Assembly (NCBI GenBank): GCA_002798295.1
Contig: NWQT01000036.1
Location: 1 to 36,887 of the forward strand
Source of the DNA: Lysobacteraceae bacterium NML07-0707
Lineage (GTDB): Bacteria; Pseudomonadota; Gammaproteobacteria; Xanthomonadales; Xanthomonadaceae
Direction: 5' to 3'
Length of the DNA: 36,887 nucleotides
A program made the position numbers and the translations under genes. This document shows positions 30,174 through 36,513 of this stretch, one piece after another (position 1 is the first letter of the stretch; the number at the start of each line of letters is the position of its first letter). The notes under the pieces are model-generated. The model was given only the letters and a program-made list of their open reading frames with translations. It was not told the DNA's origin and made no database searches.

Positions 30174-30216
30174 AACCCCGGCAGGCAGCCCCGAGAGCTG
30201 CCGGGGTTCTCTCGGG
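30174..30216 (+). promoter_or_regulatory. Two mutually exclusive hairpins in the leader of the replication genes
   Basis: Stem A pairs AACCCCGGCAG (30174-30184) with CTGCCGGGGTT (30198-30208), 11 bp perfect. Stem B pairs CCCGAGAG (30190-30197), which lies in the loop of A, with CTCTCGGG (30209-30216), 8 bp perfect, and uses the 3' strand of A as its loop. Both cannot form fully at once. The ribosome-binding site of the next gene (GGGGAA, 30224-30229) follows within ten bases. A switch or a replication origin are both possible. Confidence 0.55.
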
Positions 30217-30235
30217 ACGGGGCAGGGGAAGTGCA

Positions 30236-30430
30236 GTGGCTATTTCTTTTGAGCGTGAAATTCGCAAGGCCATTCAAGAGGCCGCGCAACATTGCGAACG
30301 CATGTTGAAGGCAGCGGAACATCCGCTGAACGCGGAATGTCGTGGGGAGTTTTTGGGTCGCGCGTCTGACTGGTCGGATATTGCTTTTCGTCATTCTTTT
30401 GAGCTTCGTTCTCGGCGGGGTGCTCTGTGA
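30236..30430 (+). CDS. Small phage protein upstream of rep (64 aa)
   Basis: Unrecognised. The frame from the GTG at 30236 gives a charged, helical protein (FEREIRKAIQEAAQHCERML, ending FRHSFELRSRRGAL) with no membrane segment. GGGGAA lies six bases upstream of the GTG. The reading frame is open back to 30095, but that part overlaps the operators and hairpins and is low-complexity, so the short form is preferred. Its TGA overlaps the GTG of rep by four bases (GTGA), so the two are translationally coupled. Short ORFs at this place are common in inoviruses. No function is proposed. Confidence 0.6.
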   Translation: MAISFEREIRKAIQEAAQHCERMLKAAEHPLNAECRGEFLGRASDWSDIAFRHSFELRSRRGAL

Positions 30431-31551
30431 GTGCGCTGTCTGTGAGCGAAGTGCGTCCGCAGGTGTGCGGTAGTTCGGATTCTGTGCCGGGTGTGGTGAC
30501 GGCGATTCCGGTGAATGGGGTGTCTGGCCCGACTACTAACAGGGGCCAATGGCCGGGAGGCGTAGAGGGCGTCGAAGCCGATGGGGCATTGGTGGATTAC
30601 CTCACGCTGACATTCAAGAGGGAGCGACTCGCAGAATGCGGCGTGGCAGATCCTCGGCTTTTGCTTGAGTATCTTTTTTCTTTCCGGGGCGATGTGAAGC
30701 TATCTCGCATCGAACCGCGGCGCTGGCAGTTCTTTGAACGCAGCGGCACGCTTTACGACCGTGACGGCGAGGTCGCGGGCAAGGTCGGCATCGGTAATGG
30801 TGATACGGTTTGCGTGTCACTGACGGGGCAAGGCTGCAAGTGGGTTCGGAACTGGCACAAGGCCAGGACTTATCTGGATTTGCTGCAAGGCCGAATCACG
30901 CGCGTTGATGTAGCTCACGATGATTATGACGGCGAGCGTTTAAGCGTGCATGGCATGCTTGAACGGGCGCGTGCGGGGGAGTTTCAGGACGGACCGATAG
31001 CCCCGAAGTGGAAGTTTTTGGACGATGGGGGTAACGGTACGGGCTGCACATTGTATGTAGGCCAGAAAGGCCACAAGCAATTGTGCGTTTACGAGAAGGG
31101 CAAACAGTTGGGAATGGAAATGTCCAAGTGGGTGCGCTTGGAACTCCGTCTTTACGCGAAGCGTGCCGAGATACCGAGCGAGGTACTCGTGCAGCCGATG
31201 AAATACCTGCGCGGCGGATATTCCGTGTTTTCCGGGATTCTGCCCGGGGTATGCGAGCGGCTAAAGACTTTAAAAAAAACGGTCGAAGCAACGGGCTATG
31301 CGGTGGTGAAGTGGGCGAGGCGGCAGGTTGGCCCGTCGTTGAGTCTGCTTCATCAGGCGCTAGGCCATGAATTCGATGAGTTTTTGAGAACCCGGATTCT
31401 GCGAGAAGGGGCGCCGTCGCGCTTCCGGGGCATACCGAAGAGCGAGCGCCCAAAACTGCTACGGGAAACACTGGACGCGGCAATGAGTTATTTGCCCGTT
31501 CCGGGTGTCCCGTGCGAGGAGAACAGTTATGCCAGTTTGCATCATCCGTGA
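30427..31551 (+). CDS. Phage replication initiation protein (Rep_trans/PF02486 type, pII-like)
   Basis: A 374-aa rolling-circle replication initiator. It would nick the plus strand of the replicative form at the origin and stay attached to start strand displacement. Recognisable parts are GALVDYLTLTFKRERL, RITRVDVAHDDYDGERL, TLYVGQKGHKQLCVYEKGKQ and WVRLELRLYAKRAEIPSEVL followed by MKYLRGGYSVFSG, as in the replication initiation factors of Xanthomonas and Vibrio filamentous phages. The start is GTG at 30427, overlapping the previous gene by four bases; the first 50 residues are Ser/Gly/Val-rich and less conserved. The 3' end overlaps the ssDNA-binding protein gene by 23 bases. Confidence 0.9.
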   Translation: MSALSVSEVRPQVCGSSDSVPGVVTAIPVNGVSGPTTNRGQWPGGVEGVEADGALVDYLTLTFKRERLAECGVADPRLLLEYLFSFRGDVKLSRIEPRRWQFFERSGTLYDRDGEVAGKVGIGNGDTVCVSLTGQGCKWVRNWHKARTYLDLLQGRITRVDVAHDDYDGERLSVHGMLERARAGEFQDGPIAPKWKFLDDGGNGTGCTLYVGQKGHKQLCVYEKGKQLGMEMSKWVRLELRLYAKRAEIPSEVLVQPMKYLRGGYSVFSGILPGVCERLKTLKKTVEATGYAVVKWARRQVGPSLSLLHQALGHEFDEFLRTRILREGAPSRFRGIPKSERPKLLRETLDAAMSYLPVPGVPCEENSYASLHHP

Positions 31552-31789
31552 TAACGGGGTCGAGGAAACCCGTTTGAAAGACGGCTCCATTATGCGGAGC
31601 CAGACCGCCGGGCTTGAACTTGGGAACGGCTTCCATCTGCCGTTTCGGGTCGGTCTCGGAAACAGGCCGCCGTATGAACCGGGGGAATATGACATTCATC
31701 CTCAATCGTTTGCACTGGGTCAATACGGCGACCTGATTTTGAAGCGATACGTTGACCTTATTCCGCTTCGGCATAAGGCAGCCAAGTAA
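31529..31789 (+). CDS. Phage ssDNA-binding protein (pV-like)
   Basis: An 86-aa protein at the place of the helix-destabilising gene V protein, which coats new single strands, stops their conversion to double strand and hands them to the assembly machine. The sequence (MPVCIIRDNGVEETRLKDGS, FHLPFRVGLGNRPPYEPGEY, FALGQYGDLILKRYVDLIPL) resembles the ssDNA-binding proteins of Xanthomonas-type filamentous phages. The ATG at 31529 follows CGAGGAGAAC, a strong ribosome-binding site, which sets this start rather than the one at 31505. Its TAA shares a base with the next ATG (TAATG). Confidence 0.82.
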   Translation: MPVCIIRDNGVEETRLKDGSIMRSQTAGLELGNGFHLPFRVGLGNRPPYEPGEYDIHPQSFALGQYGDLILKRYVDLIPLRHKAAK

Positions 31790-32004
31790 TGAGCGGCCAG
31801 ACCGATTTGCTGTATGTGCTGGCGTGTGCATCGAATCACATGCAATCAGATGGCACATGCACGCAATGGGTTTGGTTGCCATACCCGCAGCAAGTGTTAC
31901 CGCCGCTCACGCTTGCTGAAGGGTCAATGGTGGCGCTGGCAATCGTCGGGGTTTGGGCTGTCGGCCTGAAAGCCCGACTGGTTTTCAGGGCTGCGCGAAT
32001 GTGA
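31789..32004 (+). CDS. Small phage membrane protein (71 aa)
   Basis: A 71-aa protein with three cysteines or more in its first half (VLACASNHMQSDGTCTQWVW), then a C-terminal membrane segment (about 46-62, SMVALAIVGVWAVGLKARL) and a basic end (RAARM). It sits between the ssDNA-binding protein and the major coat protein, where inoviruses often encode minor coat proteins of the pVII/pIX kind, but it is longer than those and the match is by position only. Coupled to the preceding gene by TAATG. Confidence 0.7.
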   Translation: MSGQTDLLYVLACASNHMQSDGTCTQWVWLPYPQQVLPPLTLAEGSMVALAIVGVWAVGLKARLVFRAARM

Positions 32005-32029
32005 GCGGTTTTTCGAAAAGGTGTTGATT

Positions 32030-32293
32030 ATGTCTGTTGTATCGTGCGTGAAGAAAGCCAAGGCGTGGAGCGTTGAAAAATGGGACACGGTGAAGGGTTA
32101 TGGTGGTAAGGCTGCTGTTGCGGCAACTGGTTTGGTGGCTTCTGGCATGGCTGCTGCGCAATCCAGTTCGCCGGGTCAAGCGATTGCTTCGGAATTGTCG
32201 GGTGGCAAGGCTGAAGTAATGCTGATTGTCGGTGCTGTTGCTGTGATTCTTGGCGTTATTATCTTGTGGGGCTATATCAAGAAAGCCCGTTGA
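32030..32293 (+). CDS. Major coat protein (pVIII-like)
   Basis: An 87-aa precursor of the protein that forms the filament shell. It has a long basic leader (SCVKKAKAWSVEKWDTVKGYG), a hydrophobic stretch AAVAATGLVASGM and a signal-peptidase site after AAA or AAQ near residue 44. The mature subunit (about 43 aa) has an amphipathic start (SSSPGQAIASELSGGK), a membrane segment VMLIVGAVAVILGVIILWGY and a basic tail IKKAR that would face the DNA. The start is the ATG at 32030 with AAAGG at 32017-32021. The host signal peptidases at 20663-22341 would be the processing enzymes. Confidence 0.88.
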   Translation: MSVVSCVKKAKAWSVEKWDTVKGYGGKAAVAATGLVASGMAAAQSSSPGQAIASELSGGKAEVMLIVGAVAVILGVIILWGYIKKAR

Positions 32294-32305
32294 TGTCGGA
32301 ATCGG

Positions 32306-32332
32306 AAAAGGGGCGCATGCCCCTTTTCTTTT
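32306..32332 (+). terminator. Intrinsic terminator after the major coat gene
   Basis: AAAAGGGGC (32306-32314), loop GCAT, GCCCCTTTT (32319-32327), then CTTTT. A perfect 9-bp stem with a T tract. A terminator in this place limits expression of the downstream adsorption and assembly genes relative to the coat protein, as in other filamentous phages. Confidence 0.85.
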
Positions 32333-32345
32333 GGAGAAATGGGGT

Positions 32346-32408
32346 ATGGGCTACTTTGTGATTTTGGCGATCTGCGGTGCTTGCTGGCTTGCATTTGACG
32401 GGATTTGA
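32346..32408 (+). CDS. 20-residue membrane peptide, candidate minor coat protein
   Basis: The frame MGYFVILAICGACWLAFDGI starts at an ATG with GGAG about ten bases upstream and stops one base before the ATG of the adsorption protein (TGA-G-ATG). It is almost wholly hydrophobic, one membrane span long. Position between the terminator and the pIII-like gene and the tight junction favour a real gene, possibly of the pVII/pIX kind, although those are usually about 30 residues. Confidence 0.5.
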   Translation: MGYFVILAICGACWLAFDGI

Positions 32409-32409
32409 G

Positions 32410-33906
32410 ATGCGGTATCTTTTTTTGTTTTTGATTTTGTTTTTCCCGATTACTGCTTTTTCGGACTCTCGTTATTCTGGTTGCTCTGATATGGGGGTAT
32501 CTTATGCTATATGTCAGTACAAGTCGGATGCGGGGTTACAGGCACGGCGTGCAGCGAATAAATTTAAATCAGATATGGGTTATGCGTATGTTTGTCAAAT
32601 TTCTTTCGGATCTTATCGACTAAGGAATAATCCTTGTGATTCTGGGGGGGCGGATGGTTTTATCGTTACGCGTGAATGGGATATTGATCATTCTTGCGGT
32701 GTTGGAGAATGGCCAGACCCGTCGAACCCTGGGCAGTGCCTATCTCCGGACGTGTGCCGGGACAGGAATGGGGATGGCGCTACGTCAGGAGATAGGCAGG
32801 GGCCGAGTAAAAGCTGGTGTGTGGCTGGCTGTGCGGTTTCTTGGAAGCGTGGAGCCAGTCACGGAACCTGCGTGAAGGGGCTGGGTGCGGATTCCTGTTG
32901 GTATTCGGGGGAGGTTGAATATACGGGCGGTCAGTGTTCTTTCGGTTCGGATAATCAACCTCCGCCACCAGATGCGCCGCCACCGGATGCGCCGAAACCG
33001 GAGCCGGTTCAGGATCCGAATGAGTGCGCGCCTGTTCCTGGGCAAACTTTGTGCGTCAAGCCGGATGGCAGTCATTGTGCAAGCGCGTCTACGGGCAGGC
33101 AAATATGCTGGCGTCCGCATGAGACGGGCACAAAGACAGACCGCGATCACGTACAGAAGAAAAAGCCGGGAGATTCTCCGGGTCCGCCTCGTATCACGCT
33201 GAATAACGGCGACACTGCTAATCAGCAGGGCGAAGATATTCGCGTGAAACAGATAACGCCGGACGGGCGATCATCTGTGACCACGATTACCGGATACAAG
33301 ACCGATTCGGGAGCGAGTGCCGGTAATCCGTCAAACGATGCGGGTCAGTCGTCAAGCGGGCAGGGGGGTAACAATGGTGACGATGACGGCTCTACAGCCG
33401 GAGGCGGTGGCGATTGTGATACGCCGCCCGTGATGACGGGTGACGCGGTGTCAATGATGATTGCTCGTCAAGCTTGGGAAACGCGCTGCGCGGTAGAGCG
33501 TTTGAACGATATTCAGGTGACGGGGGATGTAGAGAATTGTGATTCTCCATTCAGCGTGACCGGAACTAGCGCCCAAGTGCATAACTTGCGCGCTTTGCGT
33601 GAAAAGATATGCGGTGAACCGTGGTGGGCGAAGGGGGATAAGCCGGATACCGGCAGCGGTAACGGTGGTGGTGATGGCGATGACGGCGAGTCTACGCGGT
33701 TCGGGCTTGGGTTTGGTCCGGATATGTTGGACACGGAAAACATATTCGGGGCGGGCGCATGCCCCACGTTCACGGTGACGATTATGAATGCGACTTTTTC
33801 AACGTCAGATTTTCCGGCGTGGTGTCGCCTTGTCAGCATCATGCGTTCCGTGGTGCTGATAATGGGGACATACACGGCTCTGATGATTTTGTACGGCAGG
33901 AACTGA
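32410..33906 (+). CDS. Phage adsorption protein (pIII-like, TspB-related)
   Basis: A 498-aa exported protein at the place of the receptor-binding minor coat protein. It has a signal peptide (MRYLFLFLILFFPITAFS), a Cys-rich N-terminal domain, and a Pro-rich linker (PPPDAPPPDAPKPEPVQDPN). Next comes a segment resembling neisserial TspB proteins (CVKPDGSHCASASTGRQICW), then a Gly/Asp-rich linker and a Cys-containing C-terminal domain (DCDTPPVMTGDAVSMMIARQ). A membrane anchor lies near the end (SVVLIMGTYTALMILYGRN). The layout of domains, glycine-rich spacers and C-terminal anchor is that of pIII. The start is the ATG at 32410, since it begins the signal peptide. The receptor, probably a type IV pilus, is not shown by the sequence. 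Confidence 0.8.
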   Translation: MRYLFLFLILFFPITAFSDSRYSGCSDMGVSYAICQYKSDAGLQARRAANKFKSDMGYAYVCQISFGSYRLRNNPCDSGGADGFIVTREWDIDHSCGVGEWPDPSNPGQCLSPDVCRDRNGDGATSGDRQGPSKSWCVAGCAVSWKRGASHGTCVKGLGADSCWYSGEVEYTGGQCSFGSDNQPPPPDAPPPDAPKPEPVQDPNECAPVPGQTLCVKPDGSHCASASTGRQICWRPHETGTKTDRDHVQKKKPGDSPGPPRITLNNGDTANQQGEDIRVKQITPDGRSSVTTITGYKTDSGASAGNPSNDAGQSSSGQGGNNGDDDGSTAGGGGDCDTPPVMTGDAVSMMIARQAWETRCAVERLNDIQVTGDVENCDSPFSVTGTSAQVHNLRALREKICGEPWWAKGDKPDTGSGNGGGDGDDGESTRFGLGFGPDMLDTENIFGAGACPTFTVTIMNATFSTSDFPAWCRLVSIMRSVVLIMGTYTALMILYGRN

Positions 33907-33907
33907 T

Positions 33908-34231
33908 ATGGCGGTGGCGAAGATATACGAATGGGCGAAGGATTTTGCTTCTGAGATTGTTACGGCGCTGTCGGGCGGAATCGGCGGGATTGTGACCAAG
34001 GCGCTTTCGTTTTTTGGCCTGTCGATGATTTCTTTCAAGGTGTTGTTGCCGCAACTCAAGGCGTTTGTGATGCAGTTTGTATCGGGTATGCCTGCGGAGG
34101 CTGCGCAATTTTTAGGCGCGATTGGACTTGGGCAGGCGATGAGTATGGTTTTTTCCGCATTGACAATCCGCTTTGCGTGGAAAGTGTTGATTGTGCCGAA
34201 AGCTGCGGCTGATGCTGTGGGGTCTCAATGA
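33908..34231 (+). CDS. DUF2523 family phage minor coat protein (pVI-like)
   Basis: A 107-aa hydrophobic protein with three probable membrane segments (around residues 20-38, 40-50 and 66-90: ALSGGIGGIVTKALSFFGLS, GAIGLGQAMSMVFSALTIRF). Its place between the adsorption protein and Zot is that of DUF2523 proteins, the counterpart of pVI, which with pIII closes the end of the particle. It starts one base after the previous stop and its TGA overlaps the zot ATG by four bases (ATGA), so the pIII-pVI-pI genes are translated as a coupled set. Confidence 0.82.
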   Translation: MAVAKIYEWAKDFASEIVTALSGGIGGIVTKALSFFGLSMISFKVLLPQLKAFVMQFVSGMPAEAAQFLGAIGLGQAMSMVFSALTIRFAWKVLIVPKAAADAVGSQ

Positions 34232-35403
34232 TTTATTGGTATACAGGGCAGCCGGGGCACGGTAAAACGCTCCACGGAATCAAGCGAGCGCTTGAGTTCA
34301 AGGCACAGGGTCGCATGGTGTACGTTTGCAATGTGCGGGATTTCGATTATGAGAAATCAGGCATGTTGAAAATGACGCCGGAAGACTTTCGTAACTGGAT
34401 GGAGTTTTTGCCTGATGGCGCGGTCGCGCTGGTGGACGAATGCTATGAGCATGATATGCTGCCGAAGCGTCCGCCGAGTGCTCGCGTGCCGTTGCATGTC
34501 GAGCAATTGGCGAAACATCGCCACCGCGGTCTTGACTTCATTTTCATCTGCCAGTCACCGGATAAACAGTGCGATATTTTCGTCCATGATTTGATTGAGC
34601 GTCATATTCATGTTCGGCGTCGTTTTGGTACGCAGTTCGTGCATCTGCGCACATTTGACCGTTACGAGAAAAACCCCGAGAAAGCCACGCCTCTGACAAT
34701 TAAACGGGTGCGCTTGCCGAAAGAGGTTTTTGGCTTATATAAATCTACGGAACTCGATACGGTCGAGCGCCGTATTCCGTGGTATTTCATCGCGTTTGTT
34801 TTGGGGGTTCCTACGGCGCTGGGGTTCTTTTGGTGGCGGCTGGGCGGGATGGGCGAGCGGCTTGGCGGTGGAGAGGTTGCAGCGCTTCAGGCCGGGCAGG
34901 GCGGGGCGCCGGGTGAGCATACGGAGCGCAGCGACGGAGGCGATACCCGCGAGCCCGCGGCTGCTGTGATGAGTGCAGCGGATTATCTCGCACGCTTCAC
35001 GCCGCGCATACCGTCCCAGCCGTGGAGCGCGCCAATCTACGATGATCTGACGGTGCCGCCTGAAGCGCCGCGGGTGATGTGTATGAGTAGTAGCGCGGGT
35101 CTGCGCGCTGACGGGGTATATCGCGGCGAGTCGTGCACCTGTATGACGGAGCAGGGGACGCGCTACGAAATGGGTGATGACTTGTGCCGGCATATTGCAC
35201 GCTGGGGGCAATACGAGCCTTTCCGCGATGAAGGGCAGCAGGAGCGGGCGGGGGCTCGAGCGACCGTTGAAACCAATTGGCGGGCAATTGACCGGATCAA
35301 CGGCGACCGGGGCGTTTCGGCTGTTGGCGGCGGTCAATCACAAAGCGCCGTGGTCGTGCCTGGCGCTGAGCATGCGCCGGATTATGGGCGCTTGGGGATT
35401 TAG
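34228..35403 (+). CDS. zot: Zonular occludens toxin-like assembly ATPase (Zot, pI-like)
   Basis: A 391-aa inner-membrane ATPase that drives extrusion of the phage DNA through the envelope. It has Walker A GQPGHGKT at 7-14, Walker B ALVDE at 67-71, and the conserved VPLHVEQLAKHRHRGLDFIF stretch. One membrane segment lies at about 184-203 (PWYFIAFVLGVPTALGFFWW). A Gly-rich linker and a periplasmic domain with paired cysteines follow (RVMCMSSSAGLRADG, GESCTCMTEQGTRY). No gene for a pIV outer-membrane secretin follows, so export would use a host secretin, as in CTX-phi. Its TAG overlaps the stop of the convergent gene on the other strand. Confidence 0.93.
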   Translation: MIYWYTGQPGHGKTLHGIKRALEFKAQGRMVYVCNVRDFDYEKSGMLKMTPEDFRNWMEFLPDGAVALVDECYEHDMLPKRPPSARVPLHVEQLAKHRHRGLDFIFICQSPDKQCDIFVHDLIERHIHVRRRFGTQFVHLRTFDRYEKNPEKATPLTIKRVRLPKEVFGLYKSTELDTVERRIPWYFIAFVLGVPTALGFFWWRLGGMGERLGGGEVAALQAGQGGAPGEHTERSDGGDTREPAAAVMSAADYLARFTPRIPSQPWSAPIYDDLTVPPEAPRVMCMSSSAGLRADGVYRGESCTCMTEQGTRYEMGDDLCRHIARWGQYEPFRDEGQQERAGARATVETNWRAIDRINGDRGVSAVGGGQSQSAVVVPGAEHAPDYGRLGI

Positions 35404-35780
35404 CAGCGTCCAACCTGTTCCCATGTGTTCCCTTGTTTGCGCAGGATGACCCCATTAATGCAACGTTCGTTGATGCCTAACGTTCTGGGTGCTGTGGATG
35501 TTTGGGGTCTGCTTTTGGGGTCGATGTAGTACATGCCTGTAAATTCGAACTCGTCTTCAATCGTCCGTTTTATCTTCTGGTGTTGCTCTTCAAACTTCTG
35601 TTCCATTTCTACCTTGTTTTTCGCGTCTAGATGTTTGATATATGCGCCTATCAGAAGCGTGTGGGGTATCACTGCGAAAAACACAGCTAGATAAATGTCG
35701 AGCACTTTTATCCTTGACCTTGGGGGCGTGACATGGATTGGCTTGCTGAAATTCATGGGGGTGTTCGGGTCGTATTCCAT
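35400..35780 (-). CDS. Unknown phage membrane protein on the opposite strand (126 aa)
   Basis: Unrecognised. The protein has a short N-terminal region (NTPMNFSKPIHVTPPRSRIK), one membrane segment at about 26-47 (VLDIYLAVFFAVIPHTLLIG), a charged probably helical stretch (KNKVEMEQKFEEQHQKIKRT) and a C-terminal part with two cysteines framing a Trp (CINGVILRKQGNTWEQVGRC). The topology suggests an inner-membrane protein with its C-terminal domain outside, where a disulfide could form. GGTGAAAA precedes the ATG. It is encoded against the structural genes and its TAA overlaps the Zot stop tail to tail. Superinfection immunity or receptor masking would fit the location, but this is conjecture. Confidence 0.6.
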   Translation of the reverse strand: MEYDPNTPMNFSKPIHVTPPRSRIKVLDIYLAVFFAVIPHTLLIGAYIKHLDAKNKVEMEQKFEEQHQKIKRTIEDEFEFTGMYYIDPKSRPQTSTAPRTLGINERCINGVILRKQGNTWEQVGRC

Positions 35781-35805
35781 TTTTCACCGATAGTTTTTGG
35801 GATGA

Positions 35806-35831
35806 GATAAGCCCGCTTGCGCGGGCTTATC
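35806..35831. other. Perfect 11-bp hairpin between accessory genes
   Basis: GATAAGCCCGC (35806-35816) and GCGGGCTTATC (35821-35831) with a TTGC loop, three bases after the stop of the coiled-coil gene. Neither strand has a T tract after it, so it is either a weak terminator for the minus-strand gene or a structural element of the phage single strand, such as a packaging signal. Confidence 0.7.
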
Positions 35832-35833
35832 GG

Positions 35834-36073
35834 TTAGTTGTCGATTTCTAGCCGTCGTTCGATTTTGGCGATCCGGCTTTCGATTTTGTCGATTCTGACG
35901 CTTTGCTCTGCGTTGGCCTCTTCGGCCATGACAACATCGCGGCGGCCTGCGGCGATAGCGGTTTCCAGCCTGCCTACCCGATGCGTGAGCGTATCGAGCG
36001 AATCGGTCATTTTCTTCAGGTCTTCCCGGATAAGCGATAGCATCCGGGGCACAAGGTTTTCTACGTTGCTCAT
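35834..36073 (-). CDS. Small coiled-coil phage protein (79 aa)
   Basis: Unrecognised, but likely real: a perfect AGGAGG lies seven to eight bases before the ATG at 36073. The whole protein reads as a coiled coil with heptad-spaced Leu, Ile and Val (VPRMLSLIREDLKKMTDSLD, LTHRVGRLETAIAA, VRIDKIESRIAKIERRLEID). There is no membrane segment. The frame is open upstream to 36190 but that part is not needed. It may oligomerise or bind another coiled-coil protein. Same strand as the membrane protein gene after it, so the two could form an accessory operon. Confidence 0.65.
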   Translation of the reverse strand: MSNVENLVPRMLSLIREDLKKMTDSLDTLTHRVGRLETAIAAGRRDVVMAEEANAEQSVRIDKIESRIAKIERRLEIDN

Positions 36074-36105
36074 GTTTGGCCTCCTTTGGGGCGATTGTAG
36101 GTGAA

Positions 36106-36159
36106 ATGGTGTTGTTCGTGGTGGCTGGCCTGGAAGGCATGCCCCGCGAACAACACCAT
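36106..36159. other. Large perfect inverted repeat, candidate phage origin or packaging element
   Basis: ATGGTGTTGTTCG (36106-36118) and CGAACAACACCAT (36147-36159), 13 bp perfect, with an inner GCCT-GGA-AGGC stem (near 36128-36138). It lies in the gap upstream of the coiled-coil gene where no reading frame is convincing. Inoviruses keep such hairpins in their main intergenic region for strand initiation and packaging. Confidence 0.6.
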
Positions 36160-36186
36160 GGCCACCGTTGAACGCTGCGCATAAGG

Positions 36187-36240
36187 CCATCTGTCAAGGT
36201 TTGCGCAGCAACCGCGTAGCGGCTTGACCTTTACAGATGG
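36187..36240. other. Cloverleaf-like inverted repeat structure
   Basis: CCATCTGT-C-AAGGT (36187-36200) pairs with ACCTT-T-ACAGATGG (36227-36240), 13 pairs and one mismatch. Two small hairpins lie side by side inside: TTGC-GCA-GCAA (36201-36211) and CCGC-GTA-GCGG (36212-36222). It overlaps the 3' end of a minus-strand ORF. It is a second candidate element of the phage origin region. It does not have tRNA dimensions or a T-loop. Confidence 0.55.
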
Positions 36241-36412
36241 GCGCGCAGTGTTTGAGCGTTTTGAGTGCTGCGCGTTTGCTTTTCAGGGACTGGAGGCTTT
36301 CGGCTTGCGCGAGCGACTTATGCAGGGGCAGGCGCTTTTCCAGCTTTTCCAATTCCTGGACTTGTGCTTCTAACGCTTCTATGGCGATTTTCAGTGCGTG
36401 AGGGAGTTGCAT
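36194..36412 (-). CDS. Small helical phage protein (72 aa)
   Basis: Unrecognised. From the ATG at 36412 the product is strongly helical with Leu/Ala/Glu heptads (HALKIAIEALEAQVQELEKL, AESLQSLKSKRAALKTLKH) and a basic C-terminal end (GQAATRLLRKP) encoded by the cloverleaf-like element. No clear ribosome-binding site is seen, so confidence is modest. The N-terminal ALKIAIEALEAQV resembles ALDLAIQALTDAA in the ORF at 36558 on the other side of attR, weakly. First gene of the minus-strand accessory group. Confidence 0.45.
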   Translation of the reverse strand: MQLPHALKIAIEALEAQVQELEKLEKRLPLHKSLAQAESLQSLKSKRAALKTLKHCAPICKGQAATRLLRKP

Positions 36413-36513
36413 GCTTTTGCGGCCGGGATTGATGCCGGATGGTGGAGACCGAGGCTCCATGCTTGCACGAAAGCCCGAAGGCCGCCCATAAGCTTTTCAA
36501 TACGCATCCGTAT

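Noticed and set aside
30190-30216. H-type pseudoknot ahead of the replication genes
   Set aside because: The two 3' strands abut with no linker, so the 11-bp stem could not be spanned; the stems are better seen as alternatives.
30896-31882. 328-codon open frame on the minus strand opposite rep
   Set aside because: Runs against rep and the ssDNA-binding gene, both recognised; low-complexity composition and no ribosome-binding site.
36187-36240. Cloverleaf-like repeat as a tRNA
   Set aside because: Only about 54 bases, wrong arm sizes, no T-loop or D-loop consensus and no CCA end.
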